Of a DNA stretch of 64,000 nucleotides, positions 9,336 to 18,663 are shown in pieces. A program made the position numbers and the translations under genes. Source of the stretch: Mesorhizobium huakuii (GTDB taxonomy: Bacteria > Pseudomonadota > Alphaproteobacteria > Rhizobiales > Rhizobiaceae); assembly GCF_014189455.1 (NCBI RefSeq), contig NZ_CP050296.1:2104001-2168000 (forward strand). Direction: 5' to 3'. Numbering within the stretch: the stretch's first letter is position 1; each line of letters begins with the position of its first letter. The notes beneath the pieces were generated by a model. It did not search any database, was not told the origin of the DNA, and saw only the letters and a program-made list of their open reading frames with translations.

Positions 9336-10223
9336 AGCGTCGCCGGCCGGCCTGATCCTCAACCGGGCAATGCGGTTCTTGTCGCGCTTCATAACGATGA
9401 AGCGCTTGCCGTGGAAGGTGAAGGCCTGCTTCTCATCGGGGATCGACTGCGCCTCGTGGATGACGAGGCCGGCAATCGTGGTCGCTTCCTCGTCCGGCAG
9501 GTTCCAGTCTAGCGCCCGGTTCAGGTCGCGGATCGGCACATTGCCGTCGACGACGACGGAGCCGTCGGCCTCCTGCTTGACGCCCTGGATATCGACGTCG
9601 TGCTCATCGGCGATTTCGCCGACGATCTCCTCGATTATGTCCTCCAGCGTCACCAGCCCTTCGACCTCGCCATATTCGTCGACGACGACGGCGAAATGCG
9701 CCTTGCGGCGCAAAAAGGCGTTGAGCTGCTCCTGCAAGGTCGTGGTGTCGGGCACGAACCATGGTTTCGAGGCGATCTTCATCACATCGATCTTGGAAAA
9801 ATCATTGCCGACTTCGTTCAACGCACGCAGCAGATCCTTGGCGTGCAGCACGCCGACAATATTGTCGAGCGAGCCCTTCCACAGCGGCATGCGCGTGTGC
9901 GGGCTCTGCAGGATCTCGCGCACCACCGCTTCCGGCGCATTGTCGGCATTGACCGAGCGCATATTGGTGCGGTGGACCATGATATCGGAGACTTCGAGTT
10001 CTTCGAGGTCGAACAGGCCGCCGATGCGGTCGCGGTCCTCGCGCACCACCTGGCCGTCGCGGCGGAAATCGTCGACCGCGCCGCGCAATTCGTCCTGGCT
10101 CGAGCGCTGCGGCTCGATGCGCGACAGCTCGTAGCCGAACATGGCGAGAAGGCGCGTGCGCACGGCAATGACCAGCAGGATGAGGATGGCAAGGACGGCG
10201 ACGATGACCCAGCCGTTGTCCAT
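9333..10223 (-). CDS. CorC/HlyC-type CBS-domain protein lacking most of the DUF21 membrane domain
   Basis: A 296-aa protein with one N-terminal membrane segment (about residues 4-20), a CBS domain pair (about 70-205; conserved VSDIMVHRT and VVVDEYGEVEGLVTLEDI) and a C-terminal CorC_HlyC/transporter-associated domain (about 215-292). Relatives placed after aroB in other rhizobia are about 430 aa, with a DUF21 domain of several helices containing an SGSETAL motif. Here that region is missing: the first helix joins directly to TRLLAMFGYEL. The aroB stop is one base upstream, so the missing part is not hidden by a frameshift. Function (often Mg/Co export) is inferred from the family only. Confidence 0.85.
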   Translation of the reverse strand: MDNGWVIVAVLAILILLVIAVRTRLLAMFGYELSRIEPQRSSQDELRGAVDDFRRDGQVVREDRDRIGGLFDLEELEVSDIMVHRTNMRSVNADNAPEAVVREILQSPHTRMPLWKGSLDNIVGVLHAKDLLRALNEVGNDFSKIDVMKIASKPWFVPDTTTLQEQLNAFLRRKAHFAVVVDEYGEVEGLVTLEDIIEEIVGEIADEHDVDIQGVKQEADGSVVVDGNVPIRDLNRALDWNLPDEEATTIAGLVIHEAQSIPDEKQAFTFHGKRFIVMKRDKNRIARLRIRPAGDA

Positions 10224-10224
10224 C

Positions 10225-11361
10225 TCAGCCGGCTTTCCGGCTGGCTGGATGGTTTTCCCTCAGGAACGACAGCACTTCCGAGGCCGGAACGTCCTTGGCA
10301 ATGAAGGCCTGGCCGATGCCGCGCGTCAGGATGAAGGTCAGCGCGCCGCGCGACACCTTCTTGTCTTGGGTTATGAAGGAAAGCAGCGCTTCGGCATCGG
10401 GCAGATCACCCGGAATGTCGGCCATCCGCCAGGGCAGGCCGACGGCGCGCAGATGCGTCTCGACGCGCGCCGCGTCGTCGGGGCTGGCCAGATTGAGTCG
10501 CGAGGAGAAGCGATGCGCCAGCGCCATGCCGATCGCGACCCCCTCGCCATGGACGAGCCGGGCTCCGTCATACTGCGTGGCGGCTTCGAGCGCGTGGCCG
10601 AATGTATGGCCGAGATTGAGAAGCGCGCGGTCCCCGGTCTCGAACTCGTCGCGGGCGACGACATCGGCCTTGGCGCGGCAGGCCTCGGCAATCGCCTCTC
10701 CCCTCTCCGGCCCGCCGGCGAACACCTTCTCCCAGTTCGCTTCCAGCCATGCGAAAAGTTCCGGCCGGTCGATCAGCCCGTATTTGGCGAGCTCGGCATA
10801 GCCGGCGCGGAATTCGCGGATCGGCAGCGTGTCCAGCACTTCCGTATCGGCCAGCACCAGCCTAGGCTGCAGGAAGACGCCGACCAGGTTCTTGCCGCGC
10901 GGGCTGTTGATGCCGGTCTTGCCGCCGACGGAGGAATCGACCTGTGCCAGCAGCGAGGTCGGGATCTGCACGAAATTCATGCCGCGCCGCACAATGCCGG
11001 CGGCAAAACCGGTGAGATCGCCGATGACGCCACCGCCCAGCGCGATGACGACGTCGCCGCGCTCCAGCCTGGCGGCCAGCACGCCGTCGACCACCTCTTC
11101 AAGATGGGCAAAGCTCTTGGTCTTCTCGCCGGGCGGCATCGTGATGACGGTGGGCTGGATACCGCCCTTCTCAAGCCCTGCTTTCAGCGTATCGAGATGC
11201 GCTGCCGCAACATTCTCGTCGGTGACGACAGCCGCGCGCGTGCCCGGCAACCGGCGCGAAATTTCCTCACCCGCGCGTGACAGTAGTCCTGAACCGATCA
11301 ATATGTCGTAGGCCCGGTCGCCAAGGCCGACTTCGACGGTGACGGGCTGATCCGCGCTCAC
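10225..11361 (-). CDS. aroB: 3-dehydroquinate synthase
   Basis: A 378-aa enzyme that cyclises DAHP to 3-dehydroquinate, the second step of the shikimate pathway, in the cytosol with NAD and a divalent metal. Seen in the sequence: the NAD-binding loop [16 protein letters not shown] (residues 107-122), SVGGKTGIN (144-152) and the metal-ligand region [11 protein letters not shown]. Length is normal for the family. It overlaps the end of aroK by four bases (ATGA) and is followed one base later by the CBS protein, so the three genes form one operon. Confidence 0.97.
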   Translation of the reverse strand: MSADQPVTVEVGLGDRAYDILIGSGLLSRAGEEISRRLPGTRAAVVTDENVAAAHLDTLKAGLEKGGIQPTVITMPPGEKTKSFAHLEEVVDGVLAARLERGDVVIALGGGVIGDLTGFAAGIVRRGMNFVQIPTSLLAQVDSSVGGKTGINSPRGKNLVGVFLQPRLVLADTEVLDTLPIREFRAGYAELAKYGLIDRPELFAWLEANWEKVFAGGPERGEAIAEACRAKADVVARDEFETGDRALLNLGHTFGHALEAATQYDGARLVHGEGVAIGMALAHRFSSRLNLASPDDAARVETHLRAVGLPWRMADIPGDLPDAEALLSFITQDKKVSRGALTFILTRGIGQAFIAKDVPASEVLSFLRENHPASRKAG

Positions 11362-11963
11362 GATTCCACCTCGCCCGTCGCCGCGATTTCATCGATGCCG
11401 AAATGCCGGCACAGCGCATCCAGCACCTCGGCGGCGATGACCTCCTTGCGGTCGTCGCGGGTCAGCACGGTGACATTCGATGTGGCATAGACCGGATAGC
11501 GCTCGCCCATCAGCCGCTCCAGCACGGCGCGGGGGTCGGCGCTCTTCAGCAGCGGCCGGTTCTGCTTCTTGGAGACTCGTTCCATCAGAAGGTCGAGTTC
11601 GGCCTTCAGCCACACCGACACACCATGCGCGGCGATGGCCTCGCGCGTCTGCGCGTTCATGAAGGCGCCGCCGCCGGTCGACAGCACCTGCGGACCGTTC
11701 TCCAGCACGCGCAGGATGACGCGTTGTTCCAGGCCCCTGAACTCGGTCTCGCCATAGCGCTCGAACAGTTCCGGCACGGTCATGCGCGAGACGCTCTCGA
11801 TCTCCTGGTCGCTGTCGATGAAAGGCAGCGAAAGCATGGTCGCCACCTTGCGGCCGATCGCCGTCTTGCCGGCGCCCATCAGGCCGACAAAGACGATGGA
11901 CCGGCTGCCCAGCCGGCCAAGCAGCGCTGAGTGGGTCTCGCCTGGAGGATTTGCCTGGGTCAT
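11358..11963 (-). CDS. aroK: Shikimate kinase
   Basis: A 201-aa P-loop kinase that phosphorylates shikimate at the 3-hydroxyl. Walker A is GLMGAGKT (residues 27-34), followed by the shikimate-binding aspartates in FIDSDQEIE, arginine in EFRGLEQ and the glycine triplet STGGGA (95-100). In-frame starts at 12041 and 12002 exist, but the family normally begins shortly before the P-loop, so ATG 11963 is preferred; a short AGAGG lies upstream. It is translationally coupled to aroB and divergent from the small membrane protein at 12175. Confidence 0.95.
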   Translation of the reverse strand: MTQANPPGETHSALLGRLGSRSIVFVGLMGAGKTAIGRKVATMLSLPFIDSDQEIESVSRMTVPELFERYGETEFRGLEQRVILRVLENGPQVLSTGGGAFMNAQTREAIAAHGVSVWLKAELDLLMERVSKKQNRPLLKSADPRAVLERLMGERYPVYATSNVTVLTRDDRKEVIAAEVLDALCRHFGIDEIAATGEVES

Positions 11964-12174
11964 CAGCTGTTTCTTGGGCCCTCTTTGCCGGCGTATCGAC
12001 ATGAAAAGCCCGTTTGCGTCAAGCGTGCCGAGCATAGGCAAGCCTATATCGGCCGGGGGACGCCTGCATCAGAAGTTGCTAACAGGCCTCCGCTTCTTCC
12101 TTGAATTGGCCGGATTGGCGTCCCATAAGGGCACAGGGTTTGGAAACGCAGAACAAGAAGACGAGCGAAAATTG

Positions 12175-12327
12175 ATGCCGACACTGTTTCGCTTTGTCGT
12201 GACCCTCGCGATTCTGGCCGGCATTGCCTATGGTACGATGTTCGCGCTGGTAATGTTCGTCGAGCCGAAAAAAGCGGAGATGAGCGTGCGTGTCCCGCCG
12301 GAAAAGCTGAACCCCAAGAAGAACTGA
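12175..12327 (+). CDS. Small single-pass membrane protein upstream of xerD
   Basis: A 50-aa protein starting MPTLFRFVVTLAILAGIAYG. One transmembrane helix covers about residues 5-29; a charged tail with prolines and lysines follows (PKKAEMSVRVPPEKLNPKK). I recall similar short proteins before xerD in other rhizobia, sometimes labelled 'histidine kinase' without evidence; no kinase feature is visible. It ends 25 bp before xerD and is probably co-transcribed with it. Confidence 0.6.
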   Translation: MPTLFRFVVTLAILAGIAYGTMFALVMFVEPKKAEMSVRVPPEKLNPKKN

Positions 12328-12352
12328 CTCCAAGAAAAACTGATCCTCAAGG

Positions 12353-13270
12353 ATGAACAGCGCCGCCCGCATCGAGGCCTTCCTGGAAATGATGAGCGCC
12401 GAGCGCGGCGCCGCCGAAAACACGCTGTCCTCCTACCGCCGCGACCTCGAAGACGCTTCGAGCGAGATCGATGGCGGGCTTGCCGGTGCCGCCGCCGCCG
12501 ATATCCGCGCCTATCTCGACGATGTCGCCGCGCGCGGCTTCGCGCCGACCTCGCAGGCGCGTAAACTGTCGGCGATCCGCCAGTTCTTTAAGTTCCTTTA
12601 CGCCGAGGGCCTGCGCGGCGACGACCCGACCGGCACGCTGGACAGCCCGAAAAAGGGCCGTCCGCTGCCCAAGACGATGAGCGAGGCCGATACCGGCCGG
12701 CTGATCGACCGCGCCGCAGTCGAGGCCGGCGACGCCGGTCTCGGCCACAGCGACAGGCTGGCCGCCCTGCGTCTGCACGCACTGGTCGAGGTGCTCTACG
12801 CTACCGGCCTGCGCGTTTCCGAACTGGTCGGCCTGCCGGTGACGGTGGCGCAGCGCGACGACCGTTTCTTCATGGTGCGCGGCAAGGGCGACAAGGAGCG
12901 CATGGTGCCGCTGTCGGCCAAGGCGCGCACGGCGATGCGCGCCTGGCTTGCCGCTCGGGCCGGGGTGCCCACCTTCGCCGACAGCCCGTTCCTGTTTCCG
13001 GCGGCATCCGATAGCGGCTATCTCTCGCGCCAGGTCTTTGCCCGCGACCTGAAAGGCCTGGCGGCGCGCGCCGGCATCGCCTCGGCCAAGATATCGCCGC
13101 ATGTGCTGCGCCATGCTTTCGCCAGCCATCTCCTGCAGAACGGTGCCGATCTCAGGGCCGTGCAGCAGTTGCTCGGCCATGCCGACATATCGACGACACA
13201 GATTTACACCCATGTGCTGGAGGAGCGGCTGGTGCGGCTGGTCAACGATCATCATCCGCTTGCCGACTAG
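12353..13270 (+). CDS. xerD: Site-specific tyrosine recombinase XerD
   Basis: A 305-aa recombinase that with XerC resolves chromosome dimers at dif. All catalytic residues are present: Arg154 (TGLRVSE), Lys178 or Lys181, His250 and Arg253 (HVLRHAF), His276 (LGHADIS) and the nucleophile Tyr285 (QIYTH). The N-terminal SAM-like DNA-binding domain covers about residues 1-95. It is housekeeping rather than phage-type: the neighbours are aroK/aroB and accA, the usual rhizobial setting, and no mobile element is nearby. Confidence 0.95.
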   Translation: MNSAARIEAFLEMMSAERGAAENTLSSYRRDLEDASSEIDGGLAGAAAADIRAYLDDVAARGFAPTSQARKLSAIRQFFKFLYAEGLRGDDPTGTLDSPKKGRPLPKTMSEADTGRLIDRAAVEAGDAGLGHSDRLAALRLHALVEVLYATGLRVSELVGLPVTVAQRDDRFFMVRGKGDKERMVPLSAKARTAMRAWLAARAGVPTFADSPFLFPAASDSGYLSRQVFARDLKGLAARAGIASAKISPHVLRHAFASHLLQNGADLRAVQQLLGHADISTTQIYTHVLEERLVRLVNDHHPLAD

Positions 13271-13368
13271 GCCTCATATCGCTATGTGAGGACGACATTT
13301 CACCGCCCGGCGCCTTGGTTTCAACGGTTCCGCAGTCCTTGCCTTCCGACGTATCGGTCCGCTCAAGC

Positions 13369-14319
13369 ATGTACAATTACCTCGATTTCGAAAAGCCGGT
13401 GCAAGATCTTGAGCTCAAGATCCTCGAGCTCAAGAAGCTTGCCGAGAACGGCGAGGCGGTCGATGTCGCCGATGAGATCACCAGGCTCGAGAAGCGTTCG
13501 CGCGACGCGCTGCGCGAGCTCTACAAGGCGCTGACGCCCTGGCAGAAGGTGCAGGTGGCGCGCCATTCCGACAGGCCGCACTGCGTTGACTACATCAAGG
13601 GCCTGTTCAGCGATTTCACGCCGCTTGCCGGCGACCGCAATTTCGGAGAGGACCAGGCGATCGTCGGCGGTTTCGCCCGTTTCCGCGGCGAGCCTATCGC
13701 GATCATCGGTCAGGAAAAGGGCTCGGACACGACCAGCCGCCTGAAGCACAATTTCGGCTCCGTGCGTCCCGAGGGATATCGCAAGGCGGTGCGGCTGATG
13801 GAACTGGCCGACCGCTTCAAGATTCCACTGTTGACGCTGGTCGACACGGCGGGCGCCTATCCTGGCGTCGGCGCCGAGGAGCGCGGCCAGGCCGAAGCCA
13901 TCGCCCGTTCGACCTCGGCATGCCTTGGGCTGAAAGTGCCGTCGATCTCGGTGGTCATCGGCGAAGGCGGTTCGGGCGGCGCTATCGCCATCGCCACCGC
14001 CAACCGCGTCTACATGCTCGAACACGCCATCTATTCGGTGATTTCGCCGGAGGGTGCGGCGTCGATCCTGTGGCGCGACACCACGCGTTCCAAGGACGCG
14101 GCGACCAATATGAAGATCACCGCGCAGGATCTTCTGGAACTGAAGATCATCGACGCCATCATCCCCGAGCCGATGGGCGGCGCCCAGCGCGCGCCCGAAA
14201 CGGTGATTGCCGCGACCGGCGACCTCATTGCCAAGACGATGAAGGAATTTGCCGGCGCCAACACCGACTTCCGCGAACAGCGCCGCGAGAAATATCTGGC
14301 GATGGGCCGCAGCCTCTGA
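13369..14319 (+). CDS. accA: Acetyl-CoA carboxylase carboxyltransferase subunit alpha
   Basis: A 316-aa subunit that with AccD transfers the carboxyl group from carboxybiotin to acetyl-CoA, the committed step of fatty acid synthesis. The start MYNYLDFEKPVQDLE and the segments DRNFGEDQAIVGGFARF and VVIGEGGSGGAIAIA are typical of the family. ATG 13369 gives the family length of about 316-319 aa; the frame stays open to 13315 but that extension is not part of the family. Confidence 0.96.
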   Translation: MYNYLDFEKPVQDLELKILELKKLAENGEAVDVADEITRLEKRSRDALRELYKALTPWQKVQVARHSDRPHCVDYIKGLFSDFTPLAGDRNFGEDQAIVGGFARFRGEPIAIIGQEKGSDTTSRLKHNFGSVRPEGYRKAVRLMELADRFKIPLLTLVDTAGAYPGVGAEERGQAEAIARSTSACLGLKVPSISVVIGEGGSGGAIAIATANRVYMLEHAIYSVISPEGAASILWRDTTRSKDAATNMKITAQDLLELKIIDAIIPEPMGGAQRAPETVIAATGDLIAKTMKEFAGANTDFREQRREKYLAMGRSL

Positions 14320-14561
14320 TTGCCCTCTGACGGCGGAACAAGGCCATCGGAAGCGACGCGCCCATAGCAATGTGGCGACAATGAGCAATTTCGCCACAAA
14401 AATGCCGCCGCATTCGGGTCAATGAAATTGCCGCCAGCGGTTGGTCGAAGCTTGTGGTAAGGAATTTTCAAGGTTAACGGGCTTACGGTCCGTCGGTGTT
14501 CAGCATACGGGCTCGGCCGTTTCGAAGCCATTGGCCCGAGGGAAAAGACATAGCCGTATCC

Positions 14562-15860
14562 ATGTTTGCCAAGCTCGCCCGCACCGGAGTCCTCATCACC
14601 TCGATAGCCATTGCTGGCTGCAATGATTCGTCGATGAAGGACTTTGCCCCGGAAGCCAACAAGCCGCTGCCCGACAAGATCCTGGCCGACATGAAGGCCA
14701 AGGGCATGATCCGCACCTCCTCGGTGATGGCCCGCATCTTCAAGGAAGAGGGCAAGCTCGAGATCTGGAAGGCCAAGACCAACGGCCGCTACGACATGGT
14801 GGCGAGCTACGACATCTGCAAATGGTCGGGCAAGCTCGGGCCGAAATACACCGAAGGCGACCGCCAGGCGCCGGAGGGCTTCTATACGGTGCGGCCGTCG
14901 CAGATGAACCCGCGCTCGAATTACCATCTGTCCTTCAACATCGGTTTTCCCAACGCCTATGACCGCGCCAATGGCCGCACCGGCCAGAATCTGATGGTGC
15001 ACGGCGCCTGTTCGTCTTCGGGCTGCTATTCGATGACCGACGCGCAGATCGAGCAGATCTATGCCTTCGGCCGCGACGCCTTCCAGGGCGGGCAGACCGA
15101 GTTCCAGGTCGAGGCCTTTCCGTTCCGCATGACCGCCGCCAACATGGCGCGCTACCGCAACGACCCGAATTATGAATTCTGGAAGATGCTGAAGGTCGGC
15201 TACGACAATTTCGAGATCACCAAGGTGCCGCCGAAGGTCGATGTCTGCGAGAAGCGCTATGTCTTCAATCAGGTTGCCGCCGACGGCCAGACCTTCGATC
15301 CGACCGGGCCGTGCCCGACGACCACGCAGCCGGACTCGCTGAAGAGCGCCTACAACGCCTATCAGAGCACCTACGACGCCGCGTACAACGGCGCGCTCAA
15401 GGCCAGCGTGCCGCCACCTAAGCCGACCATTGCCGGCATCAAGGAAGCCAGCATCGTCTCCGACTGGTCGAAGCGGCGGGCGCGCGGCGAGCGCGTGCCG
15501 ATCGATCCGCCGTCGCTCAACAACGACGGCACAGTGACCGAGACGGCGCGCATGGGCCGCATCGATTCACCGGCTGGCCGCAAGATGGCGGCACTCGACG
15601 CCGAAAAGGCAGCCAAGCAGAAGGCCGAGGAGCAGAGGCTCGCCGCCATAGAGGCCGCCAAGCAAGCCAAGGAAGCCGCCAAGGCACAGGCGCTCGCCGA
15701 AAAGGAGGCGGCTAAGGCCGCCAAGGAAGCCCCAGTCGCCACCGCCACCATCGCCACCCCGACCGAGGCCGCGCCGGCAGCCGAAACACAAGCCGCCGAC
15801 GCCGGCGAAGGCACGGTGGCAAAGCTGAAGAACAAGCTGCTCGGCATGTTCGGCGGCTGA
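14562..15860 (+). CDS. L,D-transpeptidase-family (YafK-like) lipoprotein
   Basis: About 432 aa. A lipoprotein signal (ITSIAIAGC) ends at Cys20, so the protein is probably membrane-anchored and faces the periplasm. The YkuD-type catalytic motif HGACSSSGCYSM has His147 and Cys155; this family forms or cuts peptidoglycan cross-links, and YafK/DpaA releases Braun lipoprotein from peptidoglycan. Residues about 345-420 are a low-complexity Ala/Lys/Glu stretch, probably a helical coil. ATG 14562 is preferred over 14496 because it places the signal peptide at the N-terminus. It ends two bases before the TusA-like gene. Confidence 0.85.
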   Translation: MFAKLARTGVLITSIAIAGCNDSSMKDFAPEANKPLPDKILADMKAKGMIRTSSVMARIFKEEGKLEIWKAKTNGRYDMVASYDICKWSGKLGPKYTEGDRQAPEGFYTVRPSQMNPRSNYHLSFNIGFPNAYDRANGRTGQNLMVHGACSSSGCYSMTDAQIEQIYAFGRDAFQGGQTEFQVEAFPFRMTAANMARYRNDPNYEFWKMLKVGYDNFEITKVPPKVDVCEKRYVFNQVAADGQTFDPTGPCPTTTQPDSLKSAYNAYQSTYDAAYNGALKASVPPPKPTIAGIKEASIVSDWSKRRARGERVPIDPPSLNNDGTVTETARMGRIDSPAGRKMAALDAEKAAKQKAEEQRLAAIEAAKQAKEAAKAQALAEKEAAKAAKEAPVATATIATPTEAAPAAETQAADAGEGTVAKLKNKLLGMFGG

Positions 15861-15862
15861 GC

Positions 15863-16102
15863 TTGGCTGGGGATACCGCTATCTATGACCTGAAAGGGCT
15901 GAACTGCCCTTTGCCGGTACTGAAGGCAAAGAAGCGGTTGGCGGGAATGCAGCCTGGCAGCCGGCTGTGGCTCGAAACCACCGACCCGCTCGCCGTCATC
16001 GATATTCCCGCCTTTTGCTCGGACGCCGGCCACCAGCTGATTGAAACAGCAGCGATGTCAGGCGGCCATCGATTCCTGGTCGAGCGCGGCGAAACAGTCT
16101 GA
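15863..16102 (+). CDS. TusA/SirA-like sulfur carrier protein
   Basis: A 79-aa protein with the family motif CPLP (Cys15-Pro18) after DLKGLNC. The cysteine would carry a persulfide in sulfur relay to tRNA thiolation, molybdenum cofactor synthesis or similar paths. The start codon is TTG at 15863, two bases after the stop of the transpeptidase gene, so translation is probably coupled. It converges with the COG0523 GTPase gene, with 16 bp between stops. Confidence 0.85.
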   Translation: MAGDTAIYDLKGLNCPLPVLKAKKRLAGMQPGSRLWLETTDPLAVIDIPAFCSDAGHQLIETAAMSGGHRFLVERGETV

Positions 16103-16118
16103 ATTTCGATCTAAAACG

Positions 16119-17237
16119 CTATCTTCCGGCGATCGCCAGCGGATTGTTTTCCAGCGCCGCGCGGTCGGGCGTGTCGATCGACGGCCGGTTGGTGAAGGCG
16201 GCGAACAGCCGGCGCACATAGTCCTCGGGCATATCGAGCGTGATCAGCACCAGCCGTGTGCCGCGCTGGCCGTCCGGCCAGGCCGGCAGCCTTGCCGGCG
16301 GATGCAGGATCTTCTGCACGCCGTGGATGACCAGCGGTCGTGACGGATCTTCCCTAAGTTCGATCACGCCCTTCATGCGCAGCAGCTTCTCGCCATGCGT
16401 CGAACGCAGCAGGTCGAGAAACATCTCGATGGCCGAAAACGGCACCGGACCGTCATGGACCAGCGAATAGGAGCGCACGCGCTGATCGTGGCGATGGCCA
16501 TGATCGTGACTGTGATCGTGGTCATGGTTATGCCCATGGTGATGGTCGTGGGCATGATCATGCGCCGCCTCCTCGCCGAGCCAGCGCCGAACGTCGGCGG
16601 ATTTGGTGGCGGGATTGTAGAGGCCACAGTCGAACAGCGCCGCCACGCCTGTTGTTGAATTGCCGGCATCAAGCAGTTCGGCACCTGGATTGACCTGCCG
16701 CAGGCGCGCCCGCAGCGTGTCAAGGTCGCCGGTATCGGTCACCAAGTCGGCCTTGCTCAGCACGATACGGTCGGCGACGGCGACCTGCTTGACGGCTTCG
16801 ACATGCGCATCGAGCGTGACATTGCCATTGACCGCGTCGACCAGCGTGATGACGCCGTCGAGCCGAAACGCCTGGACAAGTGCCGGATGCGCCATGATCG
16901 ACTGCAGCACCGGCGCCGGGTCGGCAAGGCCCGTGGTCTCGACGATGACGCGGGCCAGCCGGGCGATGCGGCCGGTCTGCAGCCGGTCGACCAGGTCGGC
17001 CAGCGTGTCGACCAGTTCGCCGCGCACGGTGCAGCACAGGCAGCCGTCCGAGAGCTGGATGATGCCGTCGGAGGCCTGTTCGACCAGCAAATGGTCGATC
17101 GCCACCTCGCCATATTCGTTGATGATGACCGCCGTGTCGGCCAGCGCCGGATCCTTCAGCAGCCGGTTGAGCAACGTCGTCTTGCCGGCACCGAGGAAGC
17201 CGGTCAGCACCGAAACGGGGATCGGAAAGCCGCTCAT
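16119..17237 (-). CDS. COG0523 / CobW-type G3E GTPase with His-rich loop
   Basis: A 372-aa GTPase of the CobW/YjiA/ZigA family, metallochaperones or metal-insertase partners. Walker A GFLGAGKT is at residues 13-20, the family metal-binding motif CLCC at 66-69, and SKADL is the guanine-specificity motif. Residues 226-250 contain a His/Asp-rich metal-binding loop, a feature of zinc-linked members. A CobW role in cobalamin synthesis is less likely because it is not in a cob cluster. ATG 17237 is chosen since the family starts just before the P-loop. It is four bases downstream of the D,D-carboxypeptidase gene. Confidence 0.9.
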   Translation of the reverse strand: MSGFPIPVSVLTGFLGAGKTTLLNRLLKDPALADTAVIINEYGEVAIDHLLVEQASDGIIQLSDGCLCCTVRGELVDTLADLVDRLQTGRIARLARVIVETTGLADPAPVLQSIMAHPALVQAFRLDGVITLVDAVNGNVTLDAHVEAVKQVAVADRIVLSKADLVTDTGDLDTLRARLRQVNPGAELLDAGNSTTGVAALFDCGLYNPATKSADVRRWLGEEAAHDHAHDHHHGHNHDHDHSHDHGHRHDQRVRSYSLVHDGPVPFSAIEMFLDLLRSTHGEKLLRMKGVIELREDPSRPLVIHGVQKILHPPARLPAWPDGQRGTRLVLITLDMPEDYVRRLFAAFTNRPSIDTPDRAALENNPLAIAGR

Positions 17238-17241
17238 CAGG

Positions 17242-18414
17242 TTAGTTCGCGGCCTTGACCGGCTGGTCACCCTGAGCTGCTGAACCCACCACTGCCGGGT
17301 CGGCGCCGGTCGGCGCCGGCCGATCGGGCCGCCAGCTTGGGATCGGCACGTCGGCATATTCCTGGCCGCCCTGGTCGAGCATCGCCTTCGGCGCCGGACC
17401 GGTGGCGCCACCGAGGCCGACGGCAACCAGCGTCGGCACATGGTCGAGCTTCTCCTGATAGGGCGATTTCGGCGCGTCCTTGGCCGCAGTGGCCGGTGGC
17501 GCCTCGGACTGCTCCTCCTTCGTCTTCTTCTTGCAGACCTCGTCATGCATGTCGTTGGGCGAAACCGTGTCGCCATAGGGCGCCAGTGTTGCGACGGTGG
17601 CCGGGCCGGCGGCTTGCGTGTCAAACCCCTGGTCGAGCAGTTTTGCCGCGGCCTCGGCACGGCTGACCGCCGACTTCTCGCCAAGCACGACCGCGACCAG
17701 CGTGCGGCCGTTGCGCGTCGCCGAACCGATCATGTTGAAGCCGGAAGGGCAGACGAAGCCCGTCTTCATGCCATCGGCGCCGGGATAGCGGCCGATCAGG
17801 AGATTATAGTTCGGGATGGCCTTCTTGCCGACCGCAAGACCTTCGATCGAGAACCACGGCGCATATTGCGGGAACTCGCGACGGATCGCCATCACCAGGA
17901 CCGAAAGGTCGCGCGCCGTCGTGTACTGGTCGGGCGAGTAGAGGCCGTTTGGGTTGACGAAATGGGTGCCGTTCATGCCGAGCCGGGCGGCCTCGGCATT
18001 CATCCTTTCGGCGAAGGCGGCCTGCGAGCCGCCGACATTCTCGCCGACCGCCATGGCGATGTCATTGGCCGATTTGACCAGCATCATCTTCAACGCATTG
18101 TCGAGCCGCATCACCGAGCCCGGCTTGAACCCCATCTTGCTTGGCGGCTCGCCGGCGGAGTGCTTGGTCACCTTGATCGGCGAATCGAGCTGGACTTCGC
18201 CGGCCGCGATCGCCCGGAAGGTCACATAGGCGGTCATCAGCTTGCTGAGCGAAGCCGGATACCAGCGTTTGAAGGCATCCTGATGCTGCAGGATCTGGCC
18301 GTTCTTGAGGTCGAAGACAACAACCGGATTGGCCAGCGCCGACCCAGCCAGGACCGACAGCATGATTGCGCCAGCCGGGAATAGTTTGAGGAAATGCCTG
18401 TGCCGCATGATCAA
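17242..18414 (-). CDS. D-alanyl-D-alanine carboxypeptidase (DacF/PBP5-like)
   Basis: A 390-aa penicillin-binding protein that trims the terminal D-Ala from peptidoglycan stem peptides in the periplasm. Signal peptide at about residues 1-28 (cleavage after ALA). Catalytic motifs: SLSK (Ser55, Lys58), SAN (115-117) and KTG (217-219). The tail after about residue 300 is Pro/Ala/Lys-rich and replaces the usual PBP5 C-terminal domain. It is followed at once by the COG0523 GTPase gene on the same strand, suggesting one operon; a functional link between the two is not established. Confidence 0.93.
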   Translation of the reverse strand: MIMRHRHFLKLFPAGAIMLSVLAGSALANPVVVFDLKNGQILQHQDAFKRWYPASLSKLMTAYVTFRAIAAGEVQLDSPIKVTKHSAGEPPSKMGFKPGSVMRLDNALKMMLVKSANDIAMAVGENVGGSQAAFAERMNAEAARLGMNGTHFVNPNGLYSPDQYTTARDLSVLVMAIRREFPQYAPWFSIEGLAVGKKAIPNYNLLIGRYPGADGMKTGFVCPSGFNMIGSATRNGRTLVAVVLGEKSAVSRAEAAAKLLDQGFDTQAAGPATVATLAPYGDTVSPNDMHDEVCKKKTKEEQSEAPPATAAKDAPKSPYQEKLDHVPTLVAVGLGGATGPAPKAMLDQGGQEYADVPIPSWRPDRPAPTGADPAVVGSAAQGDQPVKAAN

Positions 18415-18566
18415 ATCCGAAATCGCCTCTTGCCGTAGTCGCCCCTGGCTCCGTAAGATTTCGTTACGTGACCGCCAGCATAATGAGTCCGTCCCTCAAA
18501 AACGGACTGCATCGGTGCGGTGCTATTTACCCTATGTGACGCCAACATGGCAAAGTGCCTGACAAT

Positions 18567-18626
18567 CACAATTCCAAAACCCCGGGCACAATTGCAAAAC
18601 CCCGGGTATAATTGCAAAACACCAGG
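18567..18626 (+). repeat. Three tandem 20-bp repeats upstream of the amidohydrolase
   Basis: Three adjacent 20-bp units: 18567-18586 CACAATTCCAAAACCCCGGG; 18587-18606, identical except one base (G for C at position 8); and 18607-18626 TATAATTGCAAAACACCAGG. The array ends 37 bp before the ATG at 18664. The 20-bp period, near two helical turns, and the location suggest binding sites for a regulator or an expanded spacer. No second copy was seen in the window. Confidence 0.85.
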
Positions 18627-18663
18627 CTGAAGCCGGCTGCTCCAACGACGAAATGGAACCATC

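Noticed and set aside
12353..13270. Tyrosine recombinase as a mobile-element integrase
   Set aside because: Sequence, length and neighbours (small membrane protein, accA) are those of housekeeping XerD.
14031..15002. Long leftward open frame against accA and the transpeptidase gene
   Set aside because: It is a high-GC shadow of two well-supported genes and has no motif.
16119..17684. A longer start for the COG0523 GTPase
   Set aside because: The added sequence is the D,D-carboxypeptidase gene in another frame; the P-loop must lie near the N-terminus.
18541..18630. CRISPR-like array
   Set aside because: The three 20-bp units are directly adjacent with no spacers, and no cas gene is present.
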